DNA of 64,000 nucleotides from Serripes groenlandicus (GCA_031761405.1 JASEVX010000017.1:9611675-9675674), one strand, 5' to 3'. Positions 20,682 through 31,690 are shown, counted from the stretch's first letter. Numbers and translations: made by a program. The notes: generated by a model from the sequence alone, not told the origin.

Positions 20682-21965
20682 ACTGTAAGCATTACATCAA
20701 TGTAACAAAATCACAAACAACGTAACCTTTTAATTTTAGAAATTGAGATATAGTCAATGTTGGTTCGAATTTATATCCAGACATCTCCAGAATGTTTATT
20801 GGACTAGTGGACCTTTATCATAAAGCCCAGAAGGCCGATTTTCCTGGCTCAATTCCTAAACCCATTTTTAACAACACGGTCTGGTATAAAACCCTAGAAA
20901 GACGTTGTTAACCCTACAGGATTAGACAGAGGATTTGGCTAGGTAATTAATGAAATATTGTCTGATAAAGTGGATTGTTTTCTGTCCTAATGTTCTAGTT
21001 TGGTCTCCTTTGTCCTATTGGGTTAATTTCACATTCGCATGCTTTAACCGTATTTGAGGACAACTTTCTATCATCTGGGAAAACGGAAGTATAATTTGAT
21101 ACAAAGTTGACCATAACTGTTTCCATTTCATCGTTTTCAAAGGTTGTTAGTTATAGGTCTGTATCAAGGAACGACAACGTCAATGCCTTTAGGGTGGGTG
21201 ATACGATACGGAATTATACTTACTGGATTTTTTTTTTCAAATGGAATTATCCTATTCGATCGTTTTTTTCCCTCTGTCGATTCTTTGATCCAATTTGATT
21301 AAATTATAAAAGATAGGCCATATTAATAGTTAACTATGTTAAAATCTAAGAATAATTGTAGACACTTAAATTGATCCTGCGTAATTGATGAAATTTCTTT
21401 CGTGAATCCCCATTTCGTTATATTTATGGATTGTTTCTGCTCAATTTTGTGAAAACGGCATTTAGATTAGCGTATGTGCGTATATCAGTATATATAGATT
21501 GTCAAGCGCAATTACAAGACAAATACGGTACGAAATATGGTAATGGTACGTGACTGAAATAATTGAAATCTGATTTCACTTCATTCAAAATAGAGTAGTG
21601 GGACGTGATTCACATGTCATTCATAAATTTAATTTATGTGTAAAATGCATTATTTCGTCATTGAAAAAATAGAATTGTATTTTAAAGCAGTCTGTTTTAC
21701 TCTAAAATAGCAGATGACGCGTATTAAGCAGCTATCTGTCTTTAGCGGTTACAATTTGACTATCCCTGGTTGACTTCCCAAGGAAAGTGTTAATGTAATT
21801 TCGACGTTGTCTCACTAAAATCAGCCGAATCGTCTTCCTTGGTATAGAAATTGACATACATCATTTTCGTCGTATAAACAGGCCATAATCTTTCCTATAG
21901 AAAACAGCGCCGCATGTAGTTTACCTAAAACTATTACTGTAACGTGCGTGCTTAAGCACCATGGG
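20682..21965. other. No recognised feature
   Basis: About 1.3 kb of low-copy, AT-rich DNA. No frame over 63 codons and no domain recognised. One of the larger non-repetitive stretches, suitable as an anchor for comparing genomes. Confidence 0.55.
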
Positions 21966-22220
21966 CATATCGAGGGCTTGGCGTGAAACGGTTGTAACTG
22001 AAATTAGTATTTGTTTACCAAGGTTAATCACCTCGCCATAAAGTCTTTATAAGCGTTTAACATTTTTCTTGGTAAACAATGGAAATTTAGGTGCCATTGC
22101 TCGTTCTGAACAATGGCACCTAAATTTGCATTGTTTACAAAGGGGTCAAAATTTCCCCTAAACCAGGGTTTTCAAAAAAGGTTTTTAGTTACAACCGTTT
22201 CACGCCAAGCCCTCGATATG
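21966..22220. mobile_element. Family G hairpin MITE
   Basis: Family G is described here: ~255 bp, beginning CATATCGAGGGCTTGGCGTG then AAACGGTTGTAACT and ending in the inverted complement. The inner hairpin has arms GGTAAACAATGGAAATTTAG and its complement-like CTAAATTTGCATTGTTTAC, with a core of TGCCATTGCTCGTTCTGAGC. No coding capacity, no unambiguous target duplication, superfamily unknown. This copy is complete. Confidence 0.85.
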
Positions 22221-22478
22221 TGTGCTGATTATGTATTTAGCTAACACGCAGCAATGCCAGAGTTACGGTCCTTTACGAGACGCCTGGTCTTAAATTGAAT
22301 ACGTCAATGATTGGCTCGAGGCCTGATGGGTTTCCTCCCGTGTATTCTGACATAACTATAACAACACACATGCACTCTACATGTTTATTAACTAACCAAA
22401 ACTCAGTCTCTGTCTCCATTCTTTTTTAACCGAATAAAGATATATCAACGTAACAGTTTGTACTATTACAATACTTAA

Positions 22479-22675
22479 GGAAGCTTGAATTGCCCCTAGA
22501 TAGCTTTGGGTATATCAAGTTCTAGGTATATCAAAATTCGCATAAAGTATATAGGTAACTGACTTGTGCTTCCGAATTATCAGGATGTTTCACAGTGTCG
22601 CGTTCTATTTCCGGTTTATCAAGATATGTTTTCACAGTGTCATCATGTTCTAGGTATATCAAAATTCAAGCTTCC
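22479..22675. mobile_element. Small MITE with 13-bp TIR
   Basis: GGAAGCTTGAATT at 22479-22491 is the exact inverse of AATTCAAGCTTCC at 22663-22675. TTCTAGGTATATCAAAATTC occurs twice inside as a direct repeat (near 22520 and 22648). Single copy in this window. Confidence 0.55.
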
Positions 22676-23089
22676 ATAAATACTGATTCGAATATACTGG
22701 AAAGAAAGTACGACACAGCATATAATTCACCTCTTTGTGTGATACAACAACATGAGACAGGGCAAAACCAAAATGTCGTTCCAGTATAGAATGGAAAAGG
22801 ATTTCAATTTGTGATTATGTTCCGTTGAATATATACATCAGTCAAGCATATAGCCTTCCTGATTAGATTCCTTACGCATCTGAACTCCGAAACAAACTTT
22901 ACTCAACGGCAAATGAGTATCACGATGTATCTCTGAAATAACTGCGAACGGATTAAGGAAGCCATCCTTAATAATCAAATAAGCTCGACCATGGGAAAAT
23001 GTACAAGTTTGCTTTTGTAAATATTGTAATGTGTTAACTACATATTATTATAAAACGATTCAGCCAGCTTATGTAGATTATATTGCGAC
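22676..23089. other. No recognised feature
   Basis: Low-copy AT-rich DNA. Confidence 0.5.
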
Positions 23090-23210
23090 GGACGGACGGT
23101 CGCCGGGTTGTACTATTAAGACTTTCTAAATTCAGAGCAGGAAACCAGGGTTGGATCCACGGTCAAGCCACCCCATAGACTTAAGGAATGGCTTCTGGCA
23201 TTGGCGCTTA
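23090..23210 (+). mobile_element. Degenerate SINE-C fragment
   Basis: GGGTTGGATCCACGGTCAAG (B-box-like) followed by GGAATGGCTTCTGGCATTGG and CGCTTAGAGC recalls the SINE-C middle. Old and diverged. Confidence 0.4.
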
Positions 23211-23247
23211 GAGCAAAGACCTAATAATAATTATTAGGTCTTTGCTC
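23211..23247. repeat. Near-perfect 37-bp palindrome
   Basis: Arms GAGCAAAGACCTAATAAT and ATTATTAGGTCTTTGCTC are exact inverse complements (18 bp each) around a single A. It abuts the degenerate SINE-C fragment. Confidence 0.9.
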
Positions 23248-23544
23248 AGAGTTAAGGGGAAAGTATTGCAACAGATGTATTGATGTCAGGAAAGATTTAT
23301 ACCAGTAATGCGTGTTAATTATCTAGGAAACGCCGTTATGAAAATGAAATGGTAAAATTCAATTTAATGAAATGATACCACGGAGCAGATAGACATGCTT
23401 ATATGAGCATATACTGTCCAGCAATGTCAACGTGTACCTTTTTCAATGGCAGATTAAAATAGTGTTTCAAAGGATAGTGTTATGTGTGTGTTGAAATGTG
23501 TTCAGGTTTTGACCTGTTCACCGTCTCAATTGCATTGTAGTTGT
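23248..23544. other. No recognised feature
   Basis: Low-copy DNA. Confidence 0.45.
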
Positions 23545-23650
23545 AAGAACGGTCGGTTCGTGAGCAGAAGACCCTGGCTTGATCCAGCTTTGGTCATAAA
23601 AGATACTTAAAACGTTGCAGTAATGGCTTCCTTTCTTAGAACGTATGGTT
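23545..23650 (+). mobile_element. Degenerate SINE-C fragment
   Basis: GGCTTGATCCAGCTTTGGTC, GCAGTAATGGCTTCCTTTCT and TATGGTTGCG keep the order of the SINE-C B box and body but are strongly diverged. Confidence 0.4.
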
Positions 23651-24043
23651 GCGTGTATAACTGCAAGAAACATTTACACAAGAAGTCGCCGTGTTAAATT
23701 CTCAAATATTGCAATCGTTACACATGTTACTACTTATATACTATTATATCTATAGGTGCTACCTATTTACGACATGTTACTACTTATATACCATTATTTG
23801 CTGGTACAATTAGAAAGCATATTCCTCAAGAATTTCAAGAACTCAATTTACCCCAATTATGCGCACGTCTTTTGCTTAAATCGTAAATGACATCGTTATC
23901 CCCGAGGTTTAGGAGGTGATAGAAATTGTCGAATTAGCGTAATTGTGTTATACATTCCGTACTGTCAGTTGTCCTCTTCCAGTTCGCCCTTTTCTTTGAT
24001 CTATAATTTACTTTACACTTGGTTGTTGCAGTTGTTGTTTAAA
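23651..24043. other. No recognised feature
   Basis: Low-copy DNA. TACGACATGTTACTACTTATA-type sequence is repeated once (23720-23800). Confidence 0.45.
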
Positions 24044-24290
24044 TTCGACAGCCTCAGTAGTATACTGGTAAAGCGTCCGCCATTGGTGCGGGAAGTCGCG
24101 GGTTCGATAAACGCCCGGGTCATAGCAAATGCATTAAACATGGTAGTAATGGCTTTCCCACCTTGGCGCTCAGGATTGTGGGTTAAGTATTACGAGTAGC
24201 TCGCTGGTGTCAGGATAAATGGATCAGTAGTACTGGTAAATTAACTAGGAAAGCCGTGATATAACAGAAGGCATCTGAAAACGGCATACA
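24044..24290 (+). mobile_element. SINE-C, full-length
   Basis: A box-like TAGTATACTGGTAAAGCG, B box GGGTTCGATAAACGCCCG (mutated), body TTGGCGCTCAGGATTGTGGG and GGTGTCAGGATAAATGGATC, tail GCCGTGATATAACAGAAGG then GAAAACGGCATACAAATCG. No clear target duplication. Confidence 0.8.
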
Positions 24291-24293
24291 AAT

Positions 24294-24325
24294 CGTACAC
24301 ACACGTACACACACGTACACACACT
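24294..24325 (+). repeat. ACACACGT-type microsatellite
   Basis: Three imperfect copies of a 10-bp ACACACGTAC unit directly after the SINE-C tail. Confidence 0.85.
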
Positions 24326-24334
24326 GCACAAACA

Positions 24335-24579
24335 CATCGATGGCTTGGCGTGAAACGGTTGTAACTAAAATTGGTAATTTTTTACCAAGGTTAATCACCT
24401 TGTCATAGAGTCTTTATAAGCGTTAAATCATTTTTCTTGGTAAACAATGGAAATTTAGGTGCCATTGCTCGTTCTGAGCAATGGCACCTAAATTTGCATT
24501 GTTTACAAAAGGGTCGAAATTGCCCCTAAACCAGGGTTTTCAAAATAGGTTTTAAGTTTCACGCCAAGCCCTCGACATG
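24335..24579. mobile_element. Family G hairpin MITE
   Basis: Begins CATCGATGGCTTGGCGTGAA and ends ACGCCAAGCCCTCGACATG. The right arm lacks GTTACAACCG, so the termini no longer pair fully. Confidence 0.85.
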
Positions 24580-24756
24580 TTTTATTTGGCTACATTACAA
24601 TAACTCCATCATGTATATACATAGTCACAAAACTCCAACAACAATATAGGTCATTTTACAGATGTATATATTAAAATGTCAATCTCAAAAGTGCATGTTA
24701 GAGTTTGGTTAAGTTATAAGGGAAATTTGACTGAGCTCTATCCAGTCATACAAGCA

Positions 24757-24963
24757 TTAACTCTTTCAGCGCCGAATTGTTTTGAAGTAGACCATTCCAT
24801 GTTCAAAATCGAGCGTCTTAATTTATCATTTAATAAAAGCTTGGAATATTTTGATAACTAAAAGGCAAACAATGCTGATTTCAGGTGAGACAGCGAGCTG
24901 ACTCACCTGAATCAGTATTGTTTGCAAAAACCTAAATATTGCCTTTGGCGCTGAAAGCATTAA
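24757..24963. mobile_element. Family F hairpin MITE
   Basis: Family F is described here: ~210 bp between TTAA flanks, starting CTCTTTCAGCGCCGAATTG and ending GGCGCTGAAAGAG. The inner hairpin has arms GCAAACAATGCTGATTTCAG and CTGAATCAGTATTGTTTGC around a GACAGCTCGTTACGAGC core. TTAA flanks suggest the piggyBac superfamily. In this copy the right end is mutated (GAAAGCATTAA), and the core is GACAGCGAGCTGACTC, a shortened form. Confidence 0.85.
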
Positions 24964-25414
24964 TAGAATATGCTATATTTCTTAGGTGAACGGGGAATTG
25001 TCCGATACGGTTTTTGGAAGGTGATTATTATGTAATAATCTTCTTCCTATGGGATTGGACACTGACCTTAATGGAATATGCCCTATAACACACATCCTCT
25101 CTATAAACTATATGTTCTCTTCATACATACGCTAGTCAATATAGTTCGCACAAATCAATGTAAATTCATACATGTACAATCAGTTTAATATAGAAACTGG
25201 TTTGGACAATTAAATTTTCAAATAATTCATGTTTTTGTGGCTTTGAAAATTAAAATTGATTTTGATTTTCAAAATACACATCTTTCTGTGGTAAACATTG
25301 TTACCTGTATATTCTTACGCGCCACGCTTTTGTGAACAACACCGATACACCGGATCAGATATACATTACACGAACTAGGTCAATTCGAGGACATACCGTG
25401 TCGTAAGGTAGTTT
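24964..25414. other. Low-copy DNA with a small hairpin
   Basis: No family recognised. Around 25018-25045 GAAGGTGATTATTATGTAAT then AATCTTCTTC forms an imperfect hairpin. Confidence 0.5.
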
Positions 25415-25600
25415 GGCTTTCTCACACAAGTAATCCACACAACATTCTTTCCAAGCAACTGGCTTCTTTTCCAAATAGACTGTTAGCCCATTGGTGAAAG
25501 ATGAATGACGCTTGTCACAATGACAGAAAGAATGATGGCCGAGCTTCGATTCGAACTTACAAATGCTTGATTGACAGCCCGCGTCGCTACCGATTTACCG
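25415..25600 (-). mobile_element. SINE-E, head and middle
   Basis: On the minus strand: head GGGCTGTCAATCAAGCATTT with GTAAGTTCGAATCGAAGCTC (B-box-like), then TCACCAATGGGCTAACAGTC and AATGTTGTGTGGATTACTTG. The 3' tail is missing. Confidence 0.75.
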
Positions 25601-27119
25601 GGGGAAAGTTGAAAGATGTGGAAATCGCTTTTCCTGAATTAGTATGGTAAAATCGAACTCATGCATACTGGATAAGCACCCTAACATGTTGCCTCTTTAG
25701 ATATTGTAGCTCTTGAAACAAAATGCTGTGGGAAAAGAAGCCTTTGGTTTTAATATGCATTGGGTGTTGTTTTTTTAACAATTCGTTTCAATCAATCAGA
25801 TTTTATCCGAATATCTAATTGTTTTAAATTGTAACATATTTGGAAGTGTTTGAATCCACGCTTGACGCGTAATACACATCAAATAAAATTATTTCTATAA
25901 AAATCTGATCGTCGTGAGATGTCATGCTATTATTTAGATTTTACAATACTTTCTTAATGTTCTTGTTATGTGAGAATTGATTTAAATTGAGGGCACACCT
26001 ATACTTAATTAAGCTTTCATGCAAGGAGAAAACATTACGTTCTACGTTGTATCCTCATTCAGACACAGTTTATCGAACATTGTTGCAAATGTAAAATTAA
26101 TTCATGTTTTCATGTTTTCATTCATAGCACTTGTATACGTTCATTCATAGCATTTGTTCACTTGTGAAAAGCAAATTTGAAAGACAGTGGCTATCATAGA
26201 TTTTTTTATGACGAGCAAGTTCTCGTATTGTTACAATGTTTTAACTATATATTTATGTTCTCACTTTTGTAATGTTTAATATGAAATGTACTTGCTCTTC
26301 AAATTTGGAAGAAATAAAGAATATCTATATATATATCTTTGTCCTTATACAGACGCATAGAAAGATAGCATTAGTTATTGACGGATATGACTGAATGTTA
26401 TTCTTTCCTGTACATTTCTGTCTAAATATGAAAAAATGCTTTCTATATTTTTTACAAATATTTCTCTCTCTAGTTTTTACCAAAAATATATTTTGTTTCA
26501 ATGCAATTTCTTAATGAATTGTATGTATGCAATACTCCTCACGTCTTGACAGTGTTTGCTAACTATTGTGAATATAATATAATGTCCAGTTGTCAAAAAT
26601 TTTGAAGTTTTTATTCTTTCTTTATTATTGTATTCTACTGATGAAGGCGTTCTTCCGAAATTATATAGTATAAACGTATACACTAAACAACAAGTGTTTG
26701 TGTTTTTTATTATATTTGTTTGATTTATTCTTTTTATACAATTTTACCTATTCCGAATCTGCAACAAAATAAAGAAGTTTTAAAGACTTAAATTCTTTCA
26801 TTCATTTATTTTCCAACATATTTGCTCTCGTTTGTTCCTATCCATATATCCTAGCCATGATCTGTTCATACCTTGCATACAATTCATTATCACATCTGCA
26901 CCTGGCTGACATCGCTCTAAAATCACCTTCCAGTAGTACTTTCAGTACTTTGATTTGTAGAGTTTAATGGGCGCCCTCGGTGTTTACATTGGATAGAAAA
27001 TGAACTGTCTAGAATTCTGCCGCGCCATGCACAAAACTGCCCTGTAGTATCTCTGTTTCAGGATCAGGTTTGTACATATTTTTGAGTATATATAGGGGTG
27101 TGTAAATAATGCGGCTAGA
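25601..27119. other. No recognised feature
   Basis: About 1.5 kb of AT-rich low-copy DNA. No frame over 61 codons and no family shared within the window. Confidence 0.55.
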
Positions 27120-27310
27120 CTTGTATGTTTGTGCCGCCTAACTTGGAACAGAGACACATAGGGATAATTTCTCCACCGTCCGTTCGTCCGTCTAATCTGC
27201 TGGCTATCCGTATGTCCGTCACACTATCACTTAATTGGTCAAGCATTTGTTTCTGTTTTAGAACGGGAGACGTGGGTTCCATCCCCTGGTCATGTATACT
27301 TAAAATAATT
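27120..27310 (+). mobile_element. Microsatellite-headed repeat plus SINE-like fragment
   Basis: GTCCGTTCGTCCGTCTAATC resembles the GTCN-rich head of P elements. It is followed by GGAGACGTGGGTTCCATCCC, a tRNA-like B-box region. Junction unclear. Confidence 0.35.
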
Positions 27311-27324
27311 AAAAAAAAATATCT

Positions 27325-27538
27325 TTAACTCTTTCAGCGCCAAAGGCAATATTGAGCTTTTTGCAAACAATACTGATTCAGGTGAGTCAGCTCGTAACGA
27401 GCTGTCTCACCTGAAATCAGCATTGTTTGCCTTGTAGCTACCCAAATATTACGAAACTCTTATAACATATGAACTAGGGTCGCCCGAATTTGAACATGGA
27501 AGAGTCTACTTTAAACAATTCGGCGCTGAAAGAGTTAA
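27325..27538. mobile_element. Family F hairpin MITE
   Basis: Perfect TTAA on both sides. Orientation is the reverse of 24757-24963: GCGCCAAAGGCAATATTGAG comes first. The core GAGTCAGCTCGTAACGAGCT is intact. Confidence 0.9.
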
Positions 27539-28035
27539 ATTTTCAACCCAGGCGATCAGAGTTCTGAAATATCATGTTTGACTGATGCACCAGTGTCGGG
27601 ATAGATCATCGGTTGGCATCTCGTACATGCCGTGGTGTACGTTAAACTAATCACTATATAAACAGACACATATATAACAGTGGGTAACTGACTTTGTATC
27701 ATTGAAACAGAATCCGTCAAGTCTGGTAGATTGAATGCCAATCAATCTTCTGATAGAAATAAATTTGTTTGTAGCTCCTTGAAACAATTTCCTGATACAG
27801 ATGGCTATTTACATGTCTGTAATACACTACTTTTAAAAAATGTTGAGAAAAAGGAAATTAGCAATTTCTCCTTTACTCACAATTTTATTACAAAATTGCC
27901 ACTGTAATTTTGCAAATTTCTTTCATTATTTTTTTCCGATGTTTTATAAGCTGTAAAAGCAGAACCTCGGGTCACCAACTAAGAGATGATTTTAAATACT
28001 GAGGAAACAAACACAACACTGAGTACTTCTTTCTT
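27539..28035. other. Low-copy DNA, possible eroded A fragment
   Basis: Around 27840-27895, GAGAAAAAGGAAATTAGCAA and TTTCTCCTTTACTCACAATTT recall the A hairpin. The rest is unrecognised. Confidence 0.4.
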
Positions 28036-28280
28036 ACCGCCTCGGTGGCAAAGTACTACAGCGTCTGCCTCTATTGCGGAAGGTTGCAGGTTCCTTTCCC
28101 GACCGGGCCATACCAAAGACTTTAAAAAGGCTCCACTTATTTGCGCTCAGGATTGTGTAATTAGCATTACGATTGATAGGCTGGTTTCAGGATAAGTTGA
28201 CCGATAGTTCTGGTAACTTAACCTGGAAACGCAGGGATATAACTGAAATATTGTTGAAATCGTCGAAAAACACCAAACGT
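28036..28280 (+). mobile_element. SINE-C, full-length
   Basis: Head ACCGCCTCGGTGGCAAAGTA with TTGCAGGTTCCTTTCCCGAC (mutated B box), body TTGCGCTCAGGATTGTGTAA and GCTGGTTTCAGGATAAGTTG, tail GGGATATAACTGAAATATTG then AACACCAAACG. Confidence 0.8.
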
Positions 28281-28589
28281 TCAATCAATTCTCTTTTCCT
28301 ATCAAAATAAGAACTATCTGAGAAAAATCGACAAAACGGATACAAGTTATAATTAGACGATAAAGTCATTAAAAATTAGCAAACACATATTTCGTTCTCA
28401 GGAATTGAGATTTTCTGAACAATATGAGAAGGATTTGTGAACAAATTAAACTAGACATGTGTTCCACTGGCATTATTTACTAAGGATTCTTTTAATGGAT
28501 ACTTTGTCAACTTTGCAACTTAGTGATCTACATTTATTTAATCAATTCTGATATACACAATTATTTTACACCTCTTCGTAAAATGAACA

Positions 28590-28826
28590 TTTGAGCCGTT
28601 CCTCGAGAAGACCGACATTGTGGAATCTGCGTAAAGTATCGACCCGGATCAACCTTAGCATGCCGCGCAGGCTTACCTGGACCGACACTGTTCGTATCCT
28701 GTGGATTTTCTGTTTCAGGAATAACTACTGTATACATCTATCCCCCTAAGACGGAATGTGTCGGCCGGATCAGTCTGCGCGGACAGCGCAGGCTGATCTG
28801 GTCGATACATTACGCAGATAGTATTG
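28590..28826. mobile_element. Family B MITE, right end lost
   Basis: Begins TTTGAGCCGTTCCTCGAGAA. The internal sequence (CCGGATCAGTCTGCGCGGAC, GATCTGGTCGATACATTACG) is of the BL subtype. It ends at CAGATAGTATTG, where the next B copy starts. Confidence 0.8.
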
Positions 28827-29081
28827 ATATGAGCCGTCCCGCGAGAAAACCAACATTGTGGACTCTGCGTAAAGTATCGACCCGGATCAACCTTAGCATG
28901 CCGCGCAGGCTAATCCGGGCAGACACTTTTCGCCTCCTGTGGATTTTCTATTTCATGAATCATTGCTCTATACCTTTATCCCTCTGAGACGGAATGTGTC
29001 GGCCCGGATCAGTCTGCGCTGATTGCGCAGGCAGATTTGGGTCGATACATTACGCAGAGGCCGTCGTGGAACGGCTTGTAT
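28827..29081. mobile_element. Family B MITE
   Basis: Begins ATATGAGCCGTCCCGCGAGA and ends GTGGAACGGCTTGTAT. The distal right arm lacks the AACATTGTTGG-type segment. Confidence 0.8.
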
Positions 29082-29463
29082 CCTTTCCGCTGGAATTATT
29101 TACTTAGGGTTCTTTTAATGGAAACTTCGTCAAATTATGTCAACGTTGCAACTCAGTGATCTACATTTATTTAATATGTATACACAATTATTTTACACCT
29201 CTTCGTTAAATGAACATGTTGACACTGTCATAAACAGTGTAGGCATTCAAACTAAGCAGTACACATGTGTTCAAGACAAAGGTGTCTCATAAGTCAGAAA
29301 TTGGGAGTTGATACTATTACAAACTAACACTTTACTGTTATATGTGTATAGACATAGATTAATCTGGATACGTGTAGGGGTTTCGCATTCAGGATGTTAT
29401 CTGAAATTGAATGCATACGTTGAAACACCCGTGTTCTATGGGGTAATTCTAGCTCTTTGTTAA

Positions 29464-29699
29464 TTAACCCTTTTCCACATACATATGTCTTCTGAAGCCT
29501 CGGGAGATAACGTTTAAAAGGTTTGAGGCATAAGGAGAAGTTTCTCATGTTGTGCAATTTTTCTTTTTGCCAACATGAGTTCAACTCTATTCAATTATTA
29601 CACTTTCATTTTAAAAGGAGTTTCCCCCGTTTTGGAATAGATGATTTAAAAGTCGTCTGCAGCAGATTTGTTGTTTTGTTGTAAGTGGGAAAGGGTTAA
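29464..29699. mobile_element. Family A hairpin MITE
   Basis: Complete, with TTAA at both ends (TTAACCCTTTTCCACATACA, TAAGTGGGAAAGGGTTAA). The hairpin is diverged. Confidence 0.8.
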
Positions 29700-29721
29700 A
29701 ACGAGAGTAATTTATATGATA

Positions 29722-29983
29722 ATTGAGCCGTCCCGAGACAAAACCAACGTTATGGCCTCTGCGTATTGTATCGACCAGATCAGCCTGCGCAGTCCGCGCA
29801 CACTGATCCGGGCCGACACATTCCGTCTCAGGGGCACAGAGGTATAGAGTAATGATTCATGAAACAGAAAATCCACAGGAAGCGAAAAGTGTATATCCGG
29901 ATAAGCCTGCGCGGCATGCTTAGGCTGATCTGGGTCGATACTTTACGCATAATGTTGGTTTTCTCGTGGGACGGCTCATATAT
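29722..29983. mobile_element. Family B long-TIR MITE
   Basis: Begins ATTGAGCCGTCCCGAGACAA and ends CGTGGGACGGCTCATAT. It lacks GAGTCCAC in the right arm (TTTACGCATAATGTTGG). Confidence 0.85.
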
Positions 29984-30261
29984 GTTATATATTGCTTACG
30001 GCAATCCAGGAGAGAGCCGAGCCATACGAAGTCCGACCTGCATTTACGTGCCACGTATAAAAATACCAACAGACTGGATGATGTGTTGGTTTTATACGTT
30101 CCACAAATACTTGGGGAATACTTGGAAGAAACGGCATATGTCCGGATAAGGAGCGATATACATTGTTCCTATACTATATGTTGTTTTATCCTGCCAAAGC
30201 GTATGATGTCAAAATAACGTGTTTACCATCTATGAAACTCTTCGTTTGTTGATTGTATTCT

Positions 30262-30440
30262 GAAATAGGTCTAGATAAGGAGGGGTATACAGTTATTTTT
30301 CATTTTCACCCACAATATCCTTTTTATTATCCAACTAAACCCTATGATGGTGGTACTCAAAATAATCGTCGCATTGAGAGGATGCCTTCGAGTACCCACT
30401 ACATAGGGGTTAAATGGTCAAATAAGGAGTTTAGAACATG
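30262..30440. mobile_element. Family J hairpin repeat
   Basis: GTCTAGATAAGGAGGGGTAT, CCCTATGATGGTGGTACTCA, AATAATCGTCGCATTGAGAG and GAGTACCCACTACATAGGGG outline the palindromic centre. The right outer arm is weak. Confidence 0.6.
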
Positions 30441-30472
30441 CAACACGCCGCGTATCTAGGAGTGCTGGCACT

Positions 30473-31079
30473 TTAACCCTTTCCCTCCAACGACAATTCT
30501 GCAGCAGACGACTTTGAACGTATTTTGTCAAAACATAGGTTATCCTCTTGAAAGGATAACCTATGACAAAAAGTGGAAAACATTGTGGCAAAAGGAGAAA
30601 TTGCACGTTTTGTGCAATTTCTTCTTTTGTCTCTATGTTTTCAAAAAGCCGTCTGGCACTTTAACCCTTTCCCTCATACGACAATTCTGCAGCAGACGAC
30701 TTTGAACGTTTTTTGTCAAAACATAGAAAATCTCCATAATTGAATGGATAACCTATGACAAAAAGTGGAAAACATTGTGGCAAAGAAAATATTGCACGTT
30801 TTGTCCTATTTCTTCTTTTGTCACTATGTTTTCAAAAGGCCGTCTGCTGCAGAGTACTTTAACCCTTTCCCTCATACGACAATTCTGCAGCGGACGACTT
30901 TGAACGTATTTTGTCAAAACATAGGTTATCCTCTTGAAAGGATAACCTATGACAAACAGTGGAAAACATTGTGGCAAAAGGAGAAATTGCACGTTTTGTT
31001 CAATTTCTTCTTTTGTCACTGTTTTCAAAAAGCCGTCTGCTGCAGAGGCGTCAGAAAGCGTCTATATGAGGGAGGTTAA
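30473..31079. mobile_element. Three head-to-tail family A copies (CTCATA subtype)
   Basis: The copies start at 30473, 30661 and 30859, each TTAACCCTTTCCCTC; the last ends GAGGGAGGTTAA. The first two lack the terminal ~25-30 bp of the right end. The flank TGGCACTTTAACCC before copy 1 reappears at the copy 1/2 junction (TCTGGCACTTTAACCC). An extra inner palindrome AGGTTATCCTCTTGAAAGGA-TAACCT occurs in copies 1 and 3. The 91- and 104-codon frames here are not genes. Confidence 0.85.
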
Positions 31080-31135
31080 CTACATAGGGAACTGAGATAA
31101 TCCTATCAAGAATGTGTTGAAGTACAAGCTGATCT

Positions 31136-31363
31136 CAGGAATCCGCTGTGGTCGAGTGTTTAGCGTCGGGGATTTCGAAACTGGGTGTCCCGGGTTCGAT
31201 CCCCAGTCGCGGCACTACGGTCATGGTGGAGTGCCCATGGGCAAGGCATATTTTCTAGCCTAGTACTGGTTTGTTTACCCAGGGATTACGAATAGGTGAA
31301 CTGTCGCCGTGATATAACTTAAATAATGTTGAAAGCGGCGTAAAACCCCAATAAATAAATAAA
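31136..31363 (+). mobile_element. SINE-D, tail type 1, with 13-bp target duplication
   Basis: Same head and body as 13028-13247 up to GGTTTGTTTACCCAGGGAT, then a different tail: GAACTGTCGCCGTGATATAA, GAAAGCGGCGTAAAACCCCA and (ATAA)n. TACAAGCTGATCT is exact on both sides (31123-31135 and 31364-31376), typical of LINE-mediated insertion. Confidence 0.95.
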
Positions 31364-31539
31364 TACAAGCTGATCTGGGTATTTATTGTTTGGGCGAAAG
31401 ATTCCCGGACGTTGAGTTTGCATGGCGGGGCTCAATTATTGGAGAGGGAAAGCGTATCCAATATAATAGAAGTCTCTCGGAAATGTCGCCTAATTTGTAC
31501 TACTTATCCACGTAGTAGCCCTGAGGTCACATCCATTAA

Positions 31540-31690
31540 CACTTTGTCTGATGCAGACGTATGTTTTAGCTTTTGCAACATACGCCTTTTTTCAAAACAT
31601 TGTTGAGAAAGGAGATATTAATAAATACAATGTACGTGCACTTTCTCCTTAATCAATAATGTTCTCTACTCTGTAATTAAAGTATATCTA
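31540..31690. mobile_element. Degenerate family A fragment
   Basis: TCAAAACATTGTTGAGAAAGGAG and CTTTCTCCTTAATCAATAATG recall the hairpin; the ends are eroded. Confidence 0.45.

Larger units (their letters stand above)
28464..29214. repeat. Direct duplication flanking two B elements
   Basis: A ~125-bp low-copy segment occurs at 28464-28589 and again at 29087-29214, in the same orientation. It has CTGG(C/A)ATTATTTACT, AGTGATCTACATTTATTTAA and ATTATTTTACACCTCTTCGT. Two B copies lie between. Confidence 0.85.
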
